A stretch of 27,779 nucleotides of DNA, taken from contig JANRIG010000037.1 of assembly GCA_033765235.1 (NCBI GenBank), positions 1 through 27,779 of the forward strand. The letters are read 5' to 3'. Shown in pieces: positions 7,543-16,935 of this stretch. Positions within the stretch are counted from its first letter, which is position 1; each line of letters opens with the position of its first letter. This stretch comes from JANRIG01 sp033765235. Its GTDB lineage: Bacteria > Bacteroidota > Bacteroidia > Cytophagales > UBA9547. Below the pieces are notes generated by a model. The model ran no database searches and had not been told where the DNA came from. It saw only the letters and a list, made by a program, of their open reading frames with translations. The position numbers and the translations under genes are program-made.

Positions 7543-10500
7543 ATGAAAAAATATATTTTAGCCTTAATAATATCAGTCACCTATTTTTGCTCACTTGCCC
7601 AGCCAAGCACATCCTCACTCAAATGTGAATATTTGGACAACCCCGAAGGCATAGACCGCACCACTCCAAGACTGAGTTGGCTCATGACATCAGGCTCAAG
7701 AAATGTGATGCAAACAGCTTACCAAATAGTAGCAGTTTCTACTTTAGAAAATATAAATGCCTCTAAATACGACCTATGGGACTCAGGCAAAATCAATGCA
7801 TCGCAATCATTAAACATTGCCTACGCCGGCAAACCTTTGACCTCTGAAGCTACCGTATATTGGCGTGTAAAGATATGGGACAACAAAGGCAATGAAAGTG
7901 CCTGGAGTACTGTAGCCGGTTTTTCAATGGGACTGCTCAATACCACTGATTGGAAAGCCCTATGGATTGGTAATGACGGTGCCATGGCCAATGATAAACC
8001 TTTTGAAAAATACCCACTTGTAAATGCCAGATATTTTAGAAATGAATTTAATATTTCAAAACCCATAAAAACTGCTAAGATATACCTCATAGGACTGGGT
8101 ATGTATGAGCTTAGCATCAATGGCAAAAAGGTAAGTGATTGGGTATTTGCCCCTGCCCAGACACAGTTTGATGTCACGGTGCTTTACAATACATTTGACA
8201 TTACATCTCAGCTGAAACAAGGTGCCAATGCCATTGGATGCATACTGGGCAATGGCCGATGGGGAAACTTGAGAAGCGAAATGGAATGGGCTCAAATAGA
8301 CAAGAATAACAAATTTCCTAAACTATTGTGCCAAATAAACATCACATATACAGATGGCAGCAAGCAAACAGTAGCATCTGACGCATCATGGAAAATGACC
8401 GCCGAGGGCCCCACGGGCTACAACAATGAATTTGACGGCGAAAACTATGATGCCAACAAGGAACTGACAGGATGGGACATGCCCAACTATAATCATCCAA
8501 AATTCACCCCTGTGCAAATAGTGCCTGCCCCACTCGGCAAAATACAAGCACAGATGAACGAACCCATGAAAGTGATAGAAACTTTGAACCCTATATCCAT
8601 AAATGAACCTAAACCCGCTACCTATATATATGATATGGGGCAAAACATGGTAGGATGGGTAGCCATATCATTGCAGGCTGCCAAAGGCACTACCGTGAAA
8701 CTCAGATTTGCTGAAACTCTCCAAAGCGATGGCACATTATACATGGCAAACCTGCGCTCTGCACAAGTTACAGATACTTACATTTGCAAAGGTGCAGGTA
8801 TAGAGCAATGGGAACCTAAGTTTACATACCATGGCTTCAGATATGTAGAAGTGACCGGACTGCCCTCAAAACCCGGCTTAGACTTTATACTCGGCAAAGT
8901 AGTGCACGATGATGTGAAAGTGACAGGTACTTTTGAGTGCTCTAACGATATATTGAACAAAATACATCGCAATGCCTATTGGGGTATCAAAGGCAACTAT
9001 CGCAGCTTCCCCACAGATTGCCCCCAGCGCGATGAAAGGCAAGGTTGGCTGGGCGACAGAGGAGCATCGTCAAGAGGTGAAATGTACTTGTTTAACAATA
9101 TTACCCTCTATGCCAAATGGATGCAAGATGTATCTGACTCCCAAACACCTGATGGCCAACTGCCCGATGTATCTCCTACATTTTTCAAAATATATAATGA
9201 CGATGTCACTTGGCCATCGGCTGCCATGATCATTCCCACATCTCTCTACGAAATATTTGGCAGCAAATACACCATCGAAAAAAACTATCCGATGATGAAA
9301 AAATGGATGACCCGAATGGAAGGTTTTTTTGCAAACGGTCTTATATCCAAAGACTCTTATGGCGACTGGTGTGTACCACCCGAAGACCTGAGCATAATAT
9401 GGAGCAAAGAAGAACGCCGAAAAACCCCGACTATATTGCTGGCATCGTCATACATGTACAAAAATTTTAAACTCATGGCGCAATATGCTGCCATGCTGTC
9501 AATGCCCGATGATGCCAAAAGCTATCACCAAAAAGCAGATGAATTGGCCAAAAATATTAATACAATATTGTACAACGAGTATTCTAAATATTATGGCAAC
9601 AACTCTCTCACATCCAACATATTGCCACTAATATTCGGCTTTGCTCCCGAGCAAGATAAAAAAATGATATTTCAAAACTTGGTGACCAAGCAACAAGGCT
9701 TCTATAACAACCATGTAGGCACAGGTCTTATAGGTGCACAATGGCAAATGAAAACATACACCCAAATGGGACGCCCTGATATAGCTTATGCACTGGCTAC
9801 CAACCGCGACTATCCGAGTTGGGGATATATGGCAGATAAAGGAGCCACCACTATATGGGAACTATGGAATGGCGACAAAGCCGACCCAGCCATGAACTCA
9901 GGCAACCATGTGATGCTCTTGGGCGACCTGCTCACATGGATGTATGAAGACCTCGGCGGGATAGCACCTGTATGGTCTGTGCCGGGCTTCAAAAAATTGT
10001 ATATGTATCCTCAGCTTGTGCAAGGGCTTGATTATGTAAATGCCGGCTACCAATCAGTACATGGCAAAATAGTGAGCAACTGGAAAAAAGAAGGTAATAA
10101 ACTGAACTGGAAAGTAAATATTCCTGCTAATACATCTGCCATAGTGTGCATACCCGCTGCCACCAAAGAAGGTGTATCCGAAAGTGGTACAGCCATAGCA
10201 GCAGCAAAAGATATAAAAATATTATCATTTGACAATAATATTTTGACTTTGGAGGCAGGCTCAGGCGAATATAGTTTTGTATCTGCATTGCCCCCTGCAA
10301 AAACTATCCCAAATTATGTACAATTGCCTGATTTACAACTAAAAGACACAATTGTAAATAACAAATATTCAAAAAAAATAGTCATGACATCACTCACCAA
10401 AGATGCTAAAATATACTATACCACAGATGGCACAGACCCTACTGCCAAATCATATCTGTATGATGCCCCTATCACAGTAAATCGTAATACACTCCTCAAA

Positions 10501-10992
10501 ACCAAAGCTATAAAAGATGGTATGCCTGAGAGTGTGACAGTATCGCAATATGTAGACGTGCACGACCCCGCCAAAAATGGTTGGACATTTAAATACTATG
10601 AAGGCGAATACAAAAAGCTGCCTGACTTTGCTGCCTCCACTCCTATATACTCAGGCACAAGTATTACTCCGGACATAGAAAAAATAAAAAAACGCGAAGA
10701 TAATTTTGCCATAAAATTCACGGCCTCATTGATAATAGATATGCCCGGCGAATACACCTTTTTTCTAAGCTCCGATGATGGCAGCAGGCTTGCCATAAAC
10801 GGCAAAAAGTTGATAGAAATAGACGGTATTCACGGGATAGAAACAGGGATGACCAAAGTCACATTAAATGCAGGCACACACAAAGTAGAGTTGGAGTATT
10901 TTGAAGCCGCCTATGGTCAATATCTTGATATAGAATATATGTACAATGGCAAAAACAAGATGAAAATACCTGCTTCCAAGTTGCTAAAATAG
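7543..10992 (+). CDS. Secreted alpha-L-rhamnosidase (GH78) with C-terminal PA14 domain
   Basis: 1149 residues. Signal peptide 1-19 (ending CSLAQ). Domains in order: an Ig-like domain (about 22-130, with TTPRLSW), the rhamnosidase N-terminal carbohydrate-binding-like domain (about 165-330), a beta domain (about 340-440), the (alpha/alpha)6 catalytic barrel (about 455-790), a C-terminal beta domain (to about 865), a chitobiase-type C-terminal domain with YYTTDGTDPT (about 925-1000), and PA14 (about 1003-1145, with SSDDGSRLAING). GH78 catalytic motifs are visible: DCPQRDER (492-499), with the likely general acid Glu498, and IWE with Glu773 as the likely base. It would release terminal rhamnose from glycans or glycosides outside the cell. 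There is no neighbouring susC/susD pair or regulator and no sorting domain at the end, so export is probably to the periplasm. Confidence 0.92.
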   Translation: MKKYILALIISVTYFCSLAQPSTSSLKCEYLDNPEGIDRTTPRLSWLMTSGSRNVMQTAYQIVAVSTLENINASKYDLWDSGKINASQSLNIAYAGKPLTSEATVYWRVKIWDNKGNESAWSTVAGFSMGLLNTTDWKALWIGNDGAMANDKPFEKYPLVNARYFRNEFNISKPIKTAKIYLIGLGMYELSINGKKVSDWVFAPAQTQFDVTVLYNTFDITSQLKQGANAIGCILGNGRWGNLRSEMEWAQIDKNNKFPKLLCQINITYTDGSKQTVASDASWKMTAEGPTGYNNEFDGENYDANKELTGWDMPNYNHPKFTPVQIVPAPLGKIQAQMNEPMKVIETLNPISINEPKPATYIYDMGQNMVGWVAISLQAAKGTTVKLRFAETLQSDGTLYMANLRSAQVTDTYICKGAGIEQWEPKFTYHGFRYVEVTGLPSKPGLDFILGKVVHDDVKVTGTFECSNDILNKIHRNAYWGIKGNYRSFPTDCPQRDERQGWLGDRGASSRGEMYLFNNITLYAKWMQDVSDSQTPDGQLPDVSPTFFKIYNDDVTWPSAAMIIPTSLYEIFGSKYTIEKNYPMMKKWMTRMEGFFANGLISKDSYGDWCVPPEDLSIIWSKEERRKTPTILLASSYMYKNFKLMAQYAAMLSMPDDAKSYHQKADELAKNINTILYNEYSKYYGNNSLTSNILPLIFGFAPEQDKKMIFQNLVTKQQGFYNNHVGTGLIGAQWQMKTYTQMGRPDIAYALATNRDYPSWGYMADKGATTIWELWNGDKADPAMNSGNHVMLLGDLLTWMYEDLGGIAPVWSVPGFKKLYMYPQLVQGLDYVNAGYQSVHGKIVSNWKKEGNKLNWKVNIPANTSAIVCIPAATKEGVSESGTAIAAAKDIKILSFDNNILTLEAGSGEYSFVSALPPAKTIPNYVQLPDLQLKDTIVNNKYSKKIVMTSLTKDAKIYYTTDGTDPTAKSYLYDAPITVNRNTLLKTKAIKDGMPESVTVSQYVDVHDPAKNGWTFKYYEGEYKKLPDFAASTPIYSGTSITPDIEKIKKREDNFAIKFTASLIIDMPGEYTFFLSSDDGSRLAINGKKLIEIDGIHGIETGMTKVTLNAGTHKVELEYFEAAYGQYLDIEYMYNGKNKMKIPASKLLK

Positions 10993-11530
10993 ATGAGCAT
11001 TATATCTGAAATTTGGACTTTTATTAATTTTTAGAGAGTACCCTTATGCGATGTATTACAATATTTGAGATAGCTCGAAAAGGTATCGCAAGAAAAAATG
11101 AGTTTGTATCTGCACCTAAAAACTATCTTTATAGAAGACAGGGAGTTTCTTGAAAGATTAGCCAAATGATAGCGTTTCAAGATGTTTTTGAAATATACTT
11201 TCTCCGGTACTCAATTTCAGCAACATACAGCAGTTACCTATATTTCTGCTATCTGGAGTTGCCACCCGACATAATATTTTGAATATCAGGCAGAAATACT
11301 TAAGGGTACCATAATACCTATATTTTTTAAAACAACTTCATAGCTTTCTCTGTTTAGTATATCATCCATAATGATGAAGTAATATTATGATAATATTCAT
11401 TATGGGTTTTTATGAAGGCTCGCTGCTTTTTCATACTTTGATAGTTGCCCACACACATTATTATCTTATTATCAGCTAACAAGATATGACTAAGTTATAA
11501 TTTTTACTTTAACATTAAATAATTATTAGA
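10993..11530. other. 538-bp gap without an intact gene
   Basis: No frame is open for long. The longest suggestive piece is a minus-strand stretch without stops at 11277-11161; its translation contains GNCCMLLKLSTGES, faintly like the first strands of a metallo-beta-lactamase-fold protein, but no metal ligands follow. It could be the remnant of a decayed gene, or chance. A 9-bp inverted pair (11038-11046 and 11301-11309) is about what chance gives. No promoter match is seen before the SDR gene. Confidence 0.4.
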
Positions 11531-12340
11531 ATGAAATTATCAAATGATGAAAAGATAAGACTCAAAAACAAATATGGTGAATGGGCAATAGTGACGGGGG
11601 CATCGTCAGGTATAGGTTTGGAACTGGCAACACTATTGGCAGATGCAGGTTTTAATATTGTGATCAATGCAAGAGATGAAGCAAAGTTGTATCATGCCGA
11701 AAGTCAGTTAAAAAAATATAATATTCTCATCAAAACTGTAGTAGCTGATATATCAGAAAGTGGAGGGATTGAAAAAATCATACAATCAACATTGGGTTTA
11801 AATGTAGGTTTACTCATTAATAATGCGGGCTATGGTACATCAGGTATGTTTTTTGAATCTTCGGTACAATCAGAAGTAAGCATGCTTCGTGTAAACTGCG
11901 AAGCGGTGCTTTTGCTCACACATTATTATGCACAAAAGTTTAAAGAGCAGCAACGTGGCGGTATTATATTTTTGAGTTCGATAGTTGCCTTTCAAGGCAC
12001 TCCTTTTGCATCAAATTATGCAGCAACTAAAGCATACGTACAAACTCTTGCCGAAGGATTGGCTATTGAACTTAAACCCTATGGCATAGATGTATTGGCA
12101 GCGGCACCCGGACCTGTAGCCAGTAGCTTTGGACAACGAGCCAATATGAATATGAACATGTCAATGACTCCTTCAGAGGTAGGAGCACCTATTTTACAAG
12201 CATTAGGTCGTAATACTACTATACTACCCGGATTATTGACAAAAATATTAGTATATTCATTGAGAACAGTACCACGATGGGGCAAGGTAAGAATAATGGC
12301 TCTAGTAATGGGGGGTATGACTGCCCACCAGCGAAAATAG
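11531..12340 (+). CDS. Short-chain dehydrogenase/reductase (SDR)
   Basis: 269 residues with the complete classical SDR set: cofactor loop TGASSGIG (22-29), NNAG (97-100), catalytic Ser150 and the Tyr163-x3-Lys167 pair (YAATK). Arg48 in INARDE at the end of strand 2 suggests preference for NADP(H). PGPVASSFG (about 194) is the usual post-strand-6 segment. The substrate cannot be read from sequence; the C-terminal extension (PGLLTKILVYSLRTVPRWGKVRIM) is hydrophobic and basic, as in SDRs that act on lipids or lie against membranes. It stands alone between a gene-free gap and the converging leuS. Confidence 0.88.
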   Translation: MKLSNDEKIRLKNKYGEWAIVTGASSGIGLELATLLADAGFNIVINARDEAKLYHAESQLKKYNILIKTVVADISESGGIEKIIQSTLGLNVGLLINNAGYGTSGMFFESSVQSEVSMLRVNCEAVLLLTHYYAQKFKEQQRGGIIFLSSIVAFQGTPFASNYAATKAYVQTLAEGLAIELKPYGIDVLAAAPGPVASSFGQRANMNMNMSMTPSEVGAPILQALGRNTTILPGLLTKILVYSLRTVPRWGKVRIMALVMGGMTAHQRK

Positions 12341-12396
12341 ATATTATCAAATAACATTCTTATCTTTTTGAGAGTTTATTCCCTACATAATCATCA

Positions 12397-15183
12397 TCAC
12401 ACCACTACATTCACTATTTTTCCGGGCACCACTATTACTTTTTTTGGTGGTTTGCCATCTGTCCATTTAATGATTTCATTAGCTGCAAGTATCTCTTTTT
12501 CAATATCATGCGGTAGTGTATCCAGTGCAAAGGTCATTTTGTGTCGCAATTTGCCGTTTACAGATATGGGGTATTCAAAGCTGTTTTCTTTGATTTTGCT
12601 ATTGTCCCATTCCGGAAACGGAGCATAGGCTATAGACTTATTATTGCCACAAGCTTGCCATAGCTCCTCACATATATGCGGTGCATATGGCGAGAGTATG
12701 ATGAGAAAGTCTTGCAATAGGGCTTTGCTTCGGCACTGCATATCTGTGAGCTCATTCACACACACCATAAATGTAGAGACTGATGTATTGAGCGACAGTC
12801 TGTCAATATCCTCCTCAATTTTTTTAATGGTTTTGTGTAATATTCTTTGAGATGCTTCGCCGGGTATCTCGTCATTAGGTAAGAAATTTCCGTTTTCGTC
12901 GTAAAACAATTTCCATACGTTTTTCAAAAATCTGTACACCCCGCTTATGCTTGCCGTGCTCCAAGGTTTTGACATCTCGAGCGGACCCAAAAACATTTCA
13001 TACAAGCGTAATGTATCTGCGCCGTATTGTGCCACAATATCATCAGGATTCACCACATTGTATTTGGATTTTGACATTTTTTCTACCTCGTAGCCACATA
13101 TATATTTATCATTTTCGCAGATAAATTGTGCATCTGCATATTCAGCGCGCCATTCCTTGAATTTTTCAATATCAAGCACATCGTTTTCTACCATACTTAC
13201 ATCTACATATATAGGAGTGGTATCGTATTGATTTCGTAAATTAAAACTTACAAAAGTATTTTGCCCTGCCACACGGTACACATAGTTGCTCCGACCTTGT
13301 ATCATGCCTTGGTTCACCAATTTGCGTGCATATTCTTTGGTAGGCACTATTCCCAAATCATATAAAAAATGTTGCCAAAATCTGCTGTAAAGTAAGTGCC
13401 CCGTGGCATGCTCGCTACCCCCAATGTATAGGTCTACATCTTGCCAATATTGGGCAATTTGTTTATTCACAGGTTCTTTATCATTATCAGGCTCCATGTA
13501 TCGCAAAAAGTACCAGCTGCTGCCTGCCCATCCGGGCATTGTGCTTGTCTCAAATGGGTATATGCCGTTGTATTTCCAGTGTGCTGCTCGTGCCAGTGGA
13601 GGCTCACCATCTTCGGTAGGTTTGTAATCGTCTATTTCCGGAAGCAGCACCGGCAAGTTTTTTTCATCTATGAGGTAGGGCATTCCTTCTTTGTAATACA
13701 CAGGAAAAGGCTCTCCCCAATATCGCTGTCTGCTAAATATACTGTCGCGCATTTTGTAGTTTATCTTGGCATATCCTACTCCAAGTTCTTCGGCTTTTTT
13801 GATGGCAGCATCTAAGGCTTGCTTCACATTCATACCGTTCAGAAACTCAGAATTAATCATGGTACCGGCCTTAGGGTCAAAGTTTTCTTTGGATATGTCT
13901 GTGTTTTCGCCTTCTTGTACCTTTATTATTGGGATATTAAAATATTTGGCAAATGCATAATCTCTGACATCTGAGCTGGGTACTGCCATCACTGCGCCTG
14001 TGCCATAGCCTGCCAGCACATACTCGCCTATCCATACAGGTATGGGTTCACCGTTGAATGGATTTATGGCATATGCACCTGTGTACTCTCCTGAAATAGT
14101 CTTCACATCTGCCATACGCTCGCGCTCCGAGCGGTTTTTGGCATATTGTACATATTTTTGTACTTTATCTGCCTGCTCGGGGGTAGTAATTTGTGTAATA
14201 AGCTCATGCTCAGGTGCCAATGTGAGGTATGTGACCCCAAAAATGGTATCTGCACGTGTGGTAAATACCTGAATGGAGAGGTTAGAGTTTTTTATGTTAA
14301 ATGTAAGCATACAACCTTGCGAACGACCTATCCAGTTGCGCTGTTGCTCTTTGATGGCCTCCGGCCAATCTATCTCATGGAGGCCTTGCAATAATCTGTC
14401 TGCATAAGCAGTAATGCGCAGTTGCCATTGGGGCATGAGTTTGCGTATTACCGGGTGGCCACCGCGCTCAGACAAGCCGTCTTTTACTTCTTCATTGGCA
14501 AGCACAGTACCCAAAGCCGAGCACCAATTCACATAAGTGTCTGACAGGTAGGCTAATCTGTAGTTAAGAGATATTTTATATTTTTGTGTTTCTGAGTAAT
14601 TATTCCATTGCTCAGCTGTGAATGAGGAGGTGTGTTCATTACACGGTATATTCAAATTCATATTGCCACGTGAGGCAAATATGTTGTACAGCATTTCTAT
14701 AGGTTGTGCTTTGCCTTGGGCACTGTCATACCAGCAGTTGAATAGTTTTGTAAATATCCACTGAGTCCATTTATAGTATTGCGGCGAGCAGGTACGTATT
14801 TCACGGTCCCAGTCATAGCTAAAGCCTATATTGTCAAGCTGGGTTCTGTATCTTCTTATATTTTGCTCAGTAGTCACGGCAGGGTGCTGTCCTGTCTGTA
14901 CAGCATATTGCTCGGCGGGCAAGCCAAAGGCATCATAACCCATGGGGTGGAGCACATTATAGCCTTTGCTGCGTTTGTATCTTGCTACTATGTCAGAGGC
15001 TATGTATCCCAATGGGTGACCTACATGCAAGCCTGCCCCCGATGGATAAGGAAACATATCAAGCACATAATATTTGGGTTTTGATTTTTCATTTGCTACA
15101 GGGTTTACGGTCTTAAAAGTTTTATTTTCAAACCAATATTTTTGCCATTTTTTCTCTATTTCCGATGGGCGGTACTCAGACAT
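12397..15183 (-). CDS. leuS: Leucyl-tRNA synthetase
   Basis: 928 residues. Class I signature HVGH (53-56) and KMSKS (702-706) define the active site that makes leucyl-AMP and charges tRNA-Leu. An editing (CP1) domain lies between them at roughly 230-430, with TTRADTIFG and GTGAVMAVPSSDVRDYAFA; the Asp of the DxRD segment that anchors the amino group of misactivated residues is kept. The protein is about 70 residues longer than E. coli LeuRS; extra sequence precedes KMSKS (about 630-695, VSFNLRNQYDTTPIYVDVSM...), which I believe is usual in Bacteroidota. The C-terminal anticodon-binding and tail domains are complete (ends KKVIVVPGKIVNVVV). A -7-like TACTTTTG lies at 15217-15210 on the minus strand. 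Confidence 0.97.
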   Translation of the reverse strand: MSEYRPSEIEKKWQKYWFENKTFKTVNPVANEKSKPKYYVLDMFPYPSGAGLHVGHPLGYIASDIVARYKRSKGYNVLHPMGYDAFGLPAEQYAVQTGQHPAVTTEQNIRRYRTQLDNIGFSYDWDREIRTCSPQYYKWTQWIFTKLFNCWYDSAQGKAQPIEMLYNIFASRGNMNLNIPCNEHTSSFTAEQWNNYSETQKYKISLNYRLAYLSDTYVNWCSALGTVLANEEVKDGLSERGGHPVIRKLMPQWQLRITAYADRLLQGLHEIDWPEAIKEQQRNWIGRSQGCMLTFNIKNSNLSIQVFTTRADTIFGVTYLTLAPEHELITQITTPEQADKVQKYVQYAKNRSERERMADVKTISGEYTGAYAINPFNGEPIPVWIGEYVLAGYGTGAVMAVPSSDVRDYAFAKYFNIPIIKVQEGENTDISKENFDPKAGTMINSEFLNGMNVKQALDAAIKKAEELGVGYAKINYKMRDSIFSRQRYWGEPFPVYYKEGMPYLIDEKNLPVLLPEIDDYKPTEDGEPPLARAAHWKYNGIYPFETSTMPGWAGSSWYFLRYMEPDNDKEPVNKQIAQYWQDVDLYIGGSEHATGHLLYSRFWQHFLYDLGIVPTKEYARKLVNQGMIQGRSNYVYRVAGQNTFVSFNLRNQYDTTPIYVDVSMVENDVLDIEKFKEWRAEYADAQFICENDKYICGYEVEKMSKSKYNVVNPDDIVAQYGADTLRLYEMFLGPLEMSKPWSTASISGVYRFLKNVWKLFYDENGNFLPNDEIPGEASQRILHKTIKKIEEDIDRLSLNTSVSTFMVCVNELTDMQCRSKALLQDFLIILSPYAPHICEELWQACGNNKSIAYAPFPEWDNSKIKENSFEYPISVNGKLRHKMTFALDTLPHDIEKEILAANEIIKWTDGKPPKKVIVVPGKIVNVVV

Positions 15184-15209
15184 GATATAGTGTATATAAT
15201 ATTCAGCAA

Positions 15210-15217
15210 CAAAAGTA
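15210..15217 (-). promoter_or_regulatory. Possible -7 element upstream of leuS
   Basis: TACTTTTG on the minus strand fits TAnnTTTG and lies 27 bases before the leuS ATG, a natural position. No TTG is found at the expected -33 distance, so the call is weak. Confidence 0.3.
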
Positions 15218-15252
15218 ATATATTTTTATTGTAAATGTAATAGGTATGTGCT

Positions 15253-15534
15253 GTGCCAAAGTATGTAAAACATGTACTTTGCAAATACAGTGATCAAAAA
15301 TTTGTTTTTTCAAATTTATATAATAATTTTTTTGATAAGTACAAATTAGTACTGACATATGGCTTTTTGAGCAATACTAAGCAAAAAATATATAACCCAA
15401 ATTATGCATTATTATTTATTATTAACAATATATATTTTTACCCAAAGTACACCCGTGTAATACTCTTATATTTTGATTTGTATCTGAAATATATAAAACG
15501 GGGGGTCAAGTCAAGATATACAACGCTATTATAA
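15253..15534 (+). CDS. Possible small protein of unknown function
   Basis: A 93-codon open frame from GTG 15253 to TAA 15534 fills most of the 354-bp gap between leuS and the exonuclease gene, both on the other strand. The translation is basic and rich in Tyr, Lys, Asn, Leu and Phe, with a hydrophobic patch (YALLFIINNIYFY, about residues 51-63). I recognise no family. By hand count the frame is about 25% G+C, and so long an open frame is unlikely by chance at that composition. Against it: no promoter or ribosome site is obvious and the amino acids simply follow the base composition. Treat as unproven. Confidence 0.25.
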   Translation: MPKYVKHVLCKYSDQKFVFSNLYNNFFDKYKLVLTYGFLSNTKQKIYNPNYALLFIINNIYFYPKYTRVILLYFDLYLKYIKRGVKSRYTTLL

Positions 15535-15537
15535 TAT

Positions 15538-16935
15538 TTATTTCCACTCTAATAATTTATAGCCCTGTATTTTGTCTATCTCAATACTTTTTTTGAGGTA
15601 TGGCTCCAGTATGGCTTGTGAGTCTGCTGTGTCATAATAGCTGGAAATATTAGATTTTAAGGTTTCTATATCGTGCTCCAATACATTATAGTTGATATAC
15701 CCATATCCTGATATTTTACCGTTTTCTATCAATACAATGGCTTTTTCATTAGTGCTTCGGCCTTGGGATTGTATGATATAATTGCTGCGCTCAGCTTCTT
15801 CAAAAAATGCTTTTTCAAATCGTTTGTTATATTCTTTACTATCTTGTTGCATATGGCAATAAGGACAAGCAATTTCGCTAAGGTGGCTGCAAACTTCGTT
15901 TTTGGCTAATATATTGCATAATTTTAGGCACAATTCATAAGCCATGGCTTTTTGCACTACATAGGTGAGTGCCGATGATTTGGTCTTAAATGATGTGAGA
16001 GGCGTGGTATATTTGCCTGCCTCTGCTACAGAAAGTCTGTAATAACTGTTTTGGTCTTGATATATAAATATGCCATAAGGCAGCCTAAACTGCTTGCCTA
16101 TCTTGTTATACTTAGGATAATATTTTTTGATAGACTCGTTTTCGCAAAGCAGTGCCATGAGCTCATTGCCGGTGATAACGTATGATATATTGTGAATGCG
16201 CTCTTGAAACAATGTTTTTTCGCGCGTGTGTGTACTTCCTGTGATATGATCTTTTACCCTTTCCTTAATATTAATGGCTTTGCCTGTGTATATGATTTTG
16301 CCATGTCTGTCATGAAAGTAGTACACTCCGGTGGCTTCGGGCAGGTTTTCATAGTCAGTTTCAGAGAATTGCTCAGGCAGGTATTTTTGTTTGTTGGTGC
16401 GCTTGAGAAGTGTATGCACAGCCTCATCAAACTGTTGCAAACTCATAAGCTGCAAAAATATTTGTGCTGTGGCTTCGGCATCGCCCAGTGCACTGTGGGC
16501 ATGCATATTTATCACCCCAAAATGTTTGCATAAAGAAGCCAATCCATATTTACGCAAATCGGGCACCAGCTTGCGTGTGAGTTTGATGCTGCAAAGTTTT
16601 TTTCGCTCAAAAGCTATACCTGCAGCCTCGCACTCGTGCTTGATAAAATTGTAGTCAAACGACACACTGTGGGCTACAAACACCTTCTCAGCCGTGAGCT
16701 CCAGTATCTGCGTGCTCACCTCTGCAAAAGTAGGAGCACTATCTACCATATCTTGACTTATTCCTGTAAGTGAGGTGATAAATGGTGGTATTTTGCGATG
16801 TGGATTTAGCAGCGTGTGAAACGTATTGGTGACCACTCCATGCTCTACTACAACAATCCCAATCTCTATGATTTTGTTGTATTGTGCCGAACCTCCGGTG
16901 GTTTCTACATCTACTATGGCAAAACTTGTATACAT
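15538..16935 (-). CDS. DnaQ-type 3'-5' exonuclease fused to a GIY-YIG nuclease domain
   Basis: 465 residues. Residues 5-165 are a DEDDh exonuclease of the DNA polymerase III epsilon type: ExoI DVE (Asp9, Glu11), ExoII SFD (Asp94) and ExoIII HSALGD (His147, Asp152) are all intact. Residues 200-285 form a GIY-YIG nuclease domain with GVY (203-205), YTG (216-218), Arg226 and CENESIKKYYPKYN, the part that in UvrC/Cho makes the 3' incision next to DNA damage. The remaining 180 residues are uncharacterised and contain CPYC. This fusion is a known Bacteroidota type; it probably acts in DNA repair rather than as the replicative proofreader. It lacks the rest of UvrC (UvrB-binding and HhH parts). A TAAATTTG lies directly before the start (16947-16940) but has no -33 partner. 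Confidence 0.88.
   Translation of the reverse strand: MYTSFAIVDVETTGGSAQYNKIIEIGIVVVEHGVVTNTFHTLLNPHRKIPPFITSLTGISQDMVDSAPTFAEVSTQILELTAEKVFVAHSVSFDYNFIKHECEAAGIAFERKKLCSIKLTRKLVPDLRKYGLASLCKHFGVINMHAHSALGDAEATAQIFLQLMSLQQFDEAVHTLLKRTNKQKYLPEQFSETDYENLPEATGVYYFHDRHGKIIYTGKAINIKERVKDHITGSTHTREKTLFQERIHNISYVITGNELMALLCENESIKKYYPKYNKIGKQFRLPYGIFIYQDQNSYYRLSVAEAGKYTTPLTSFKTKSSALTYVVQKAMAYELCLKLCNILAKNEVCSHLSEIACPYCHMQQDSKEYNKRFEKAFFEEAERSNYIIQSQGRSTNEKAIVLIENGKISGYGYINYNVLEHDIETLKSNISSYYDTADSQAILEPYLKKSIEIDKIQGYKLLEWK

Noticed and set aside
11038..11309. 9-bp inverted repeat (GTACCCTTA and its complement) that could be ends of a small mobile element
   Set aside because: About the match expected by chance in a 540-bp gap; no target-site duplication or transposase is seen.
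13441..13815. 124-codon open frame on the plus strand
   Set aside because: Fully antisense to conserved leuS coding sequence, with no recognisable domain.
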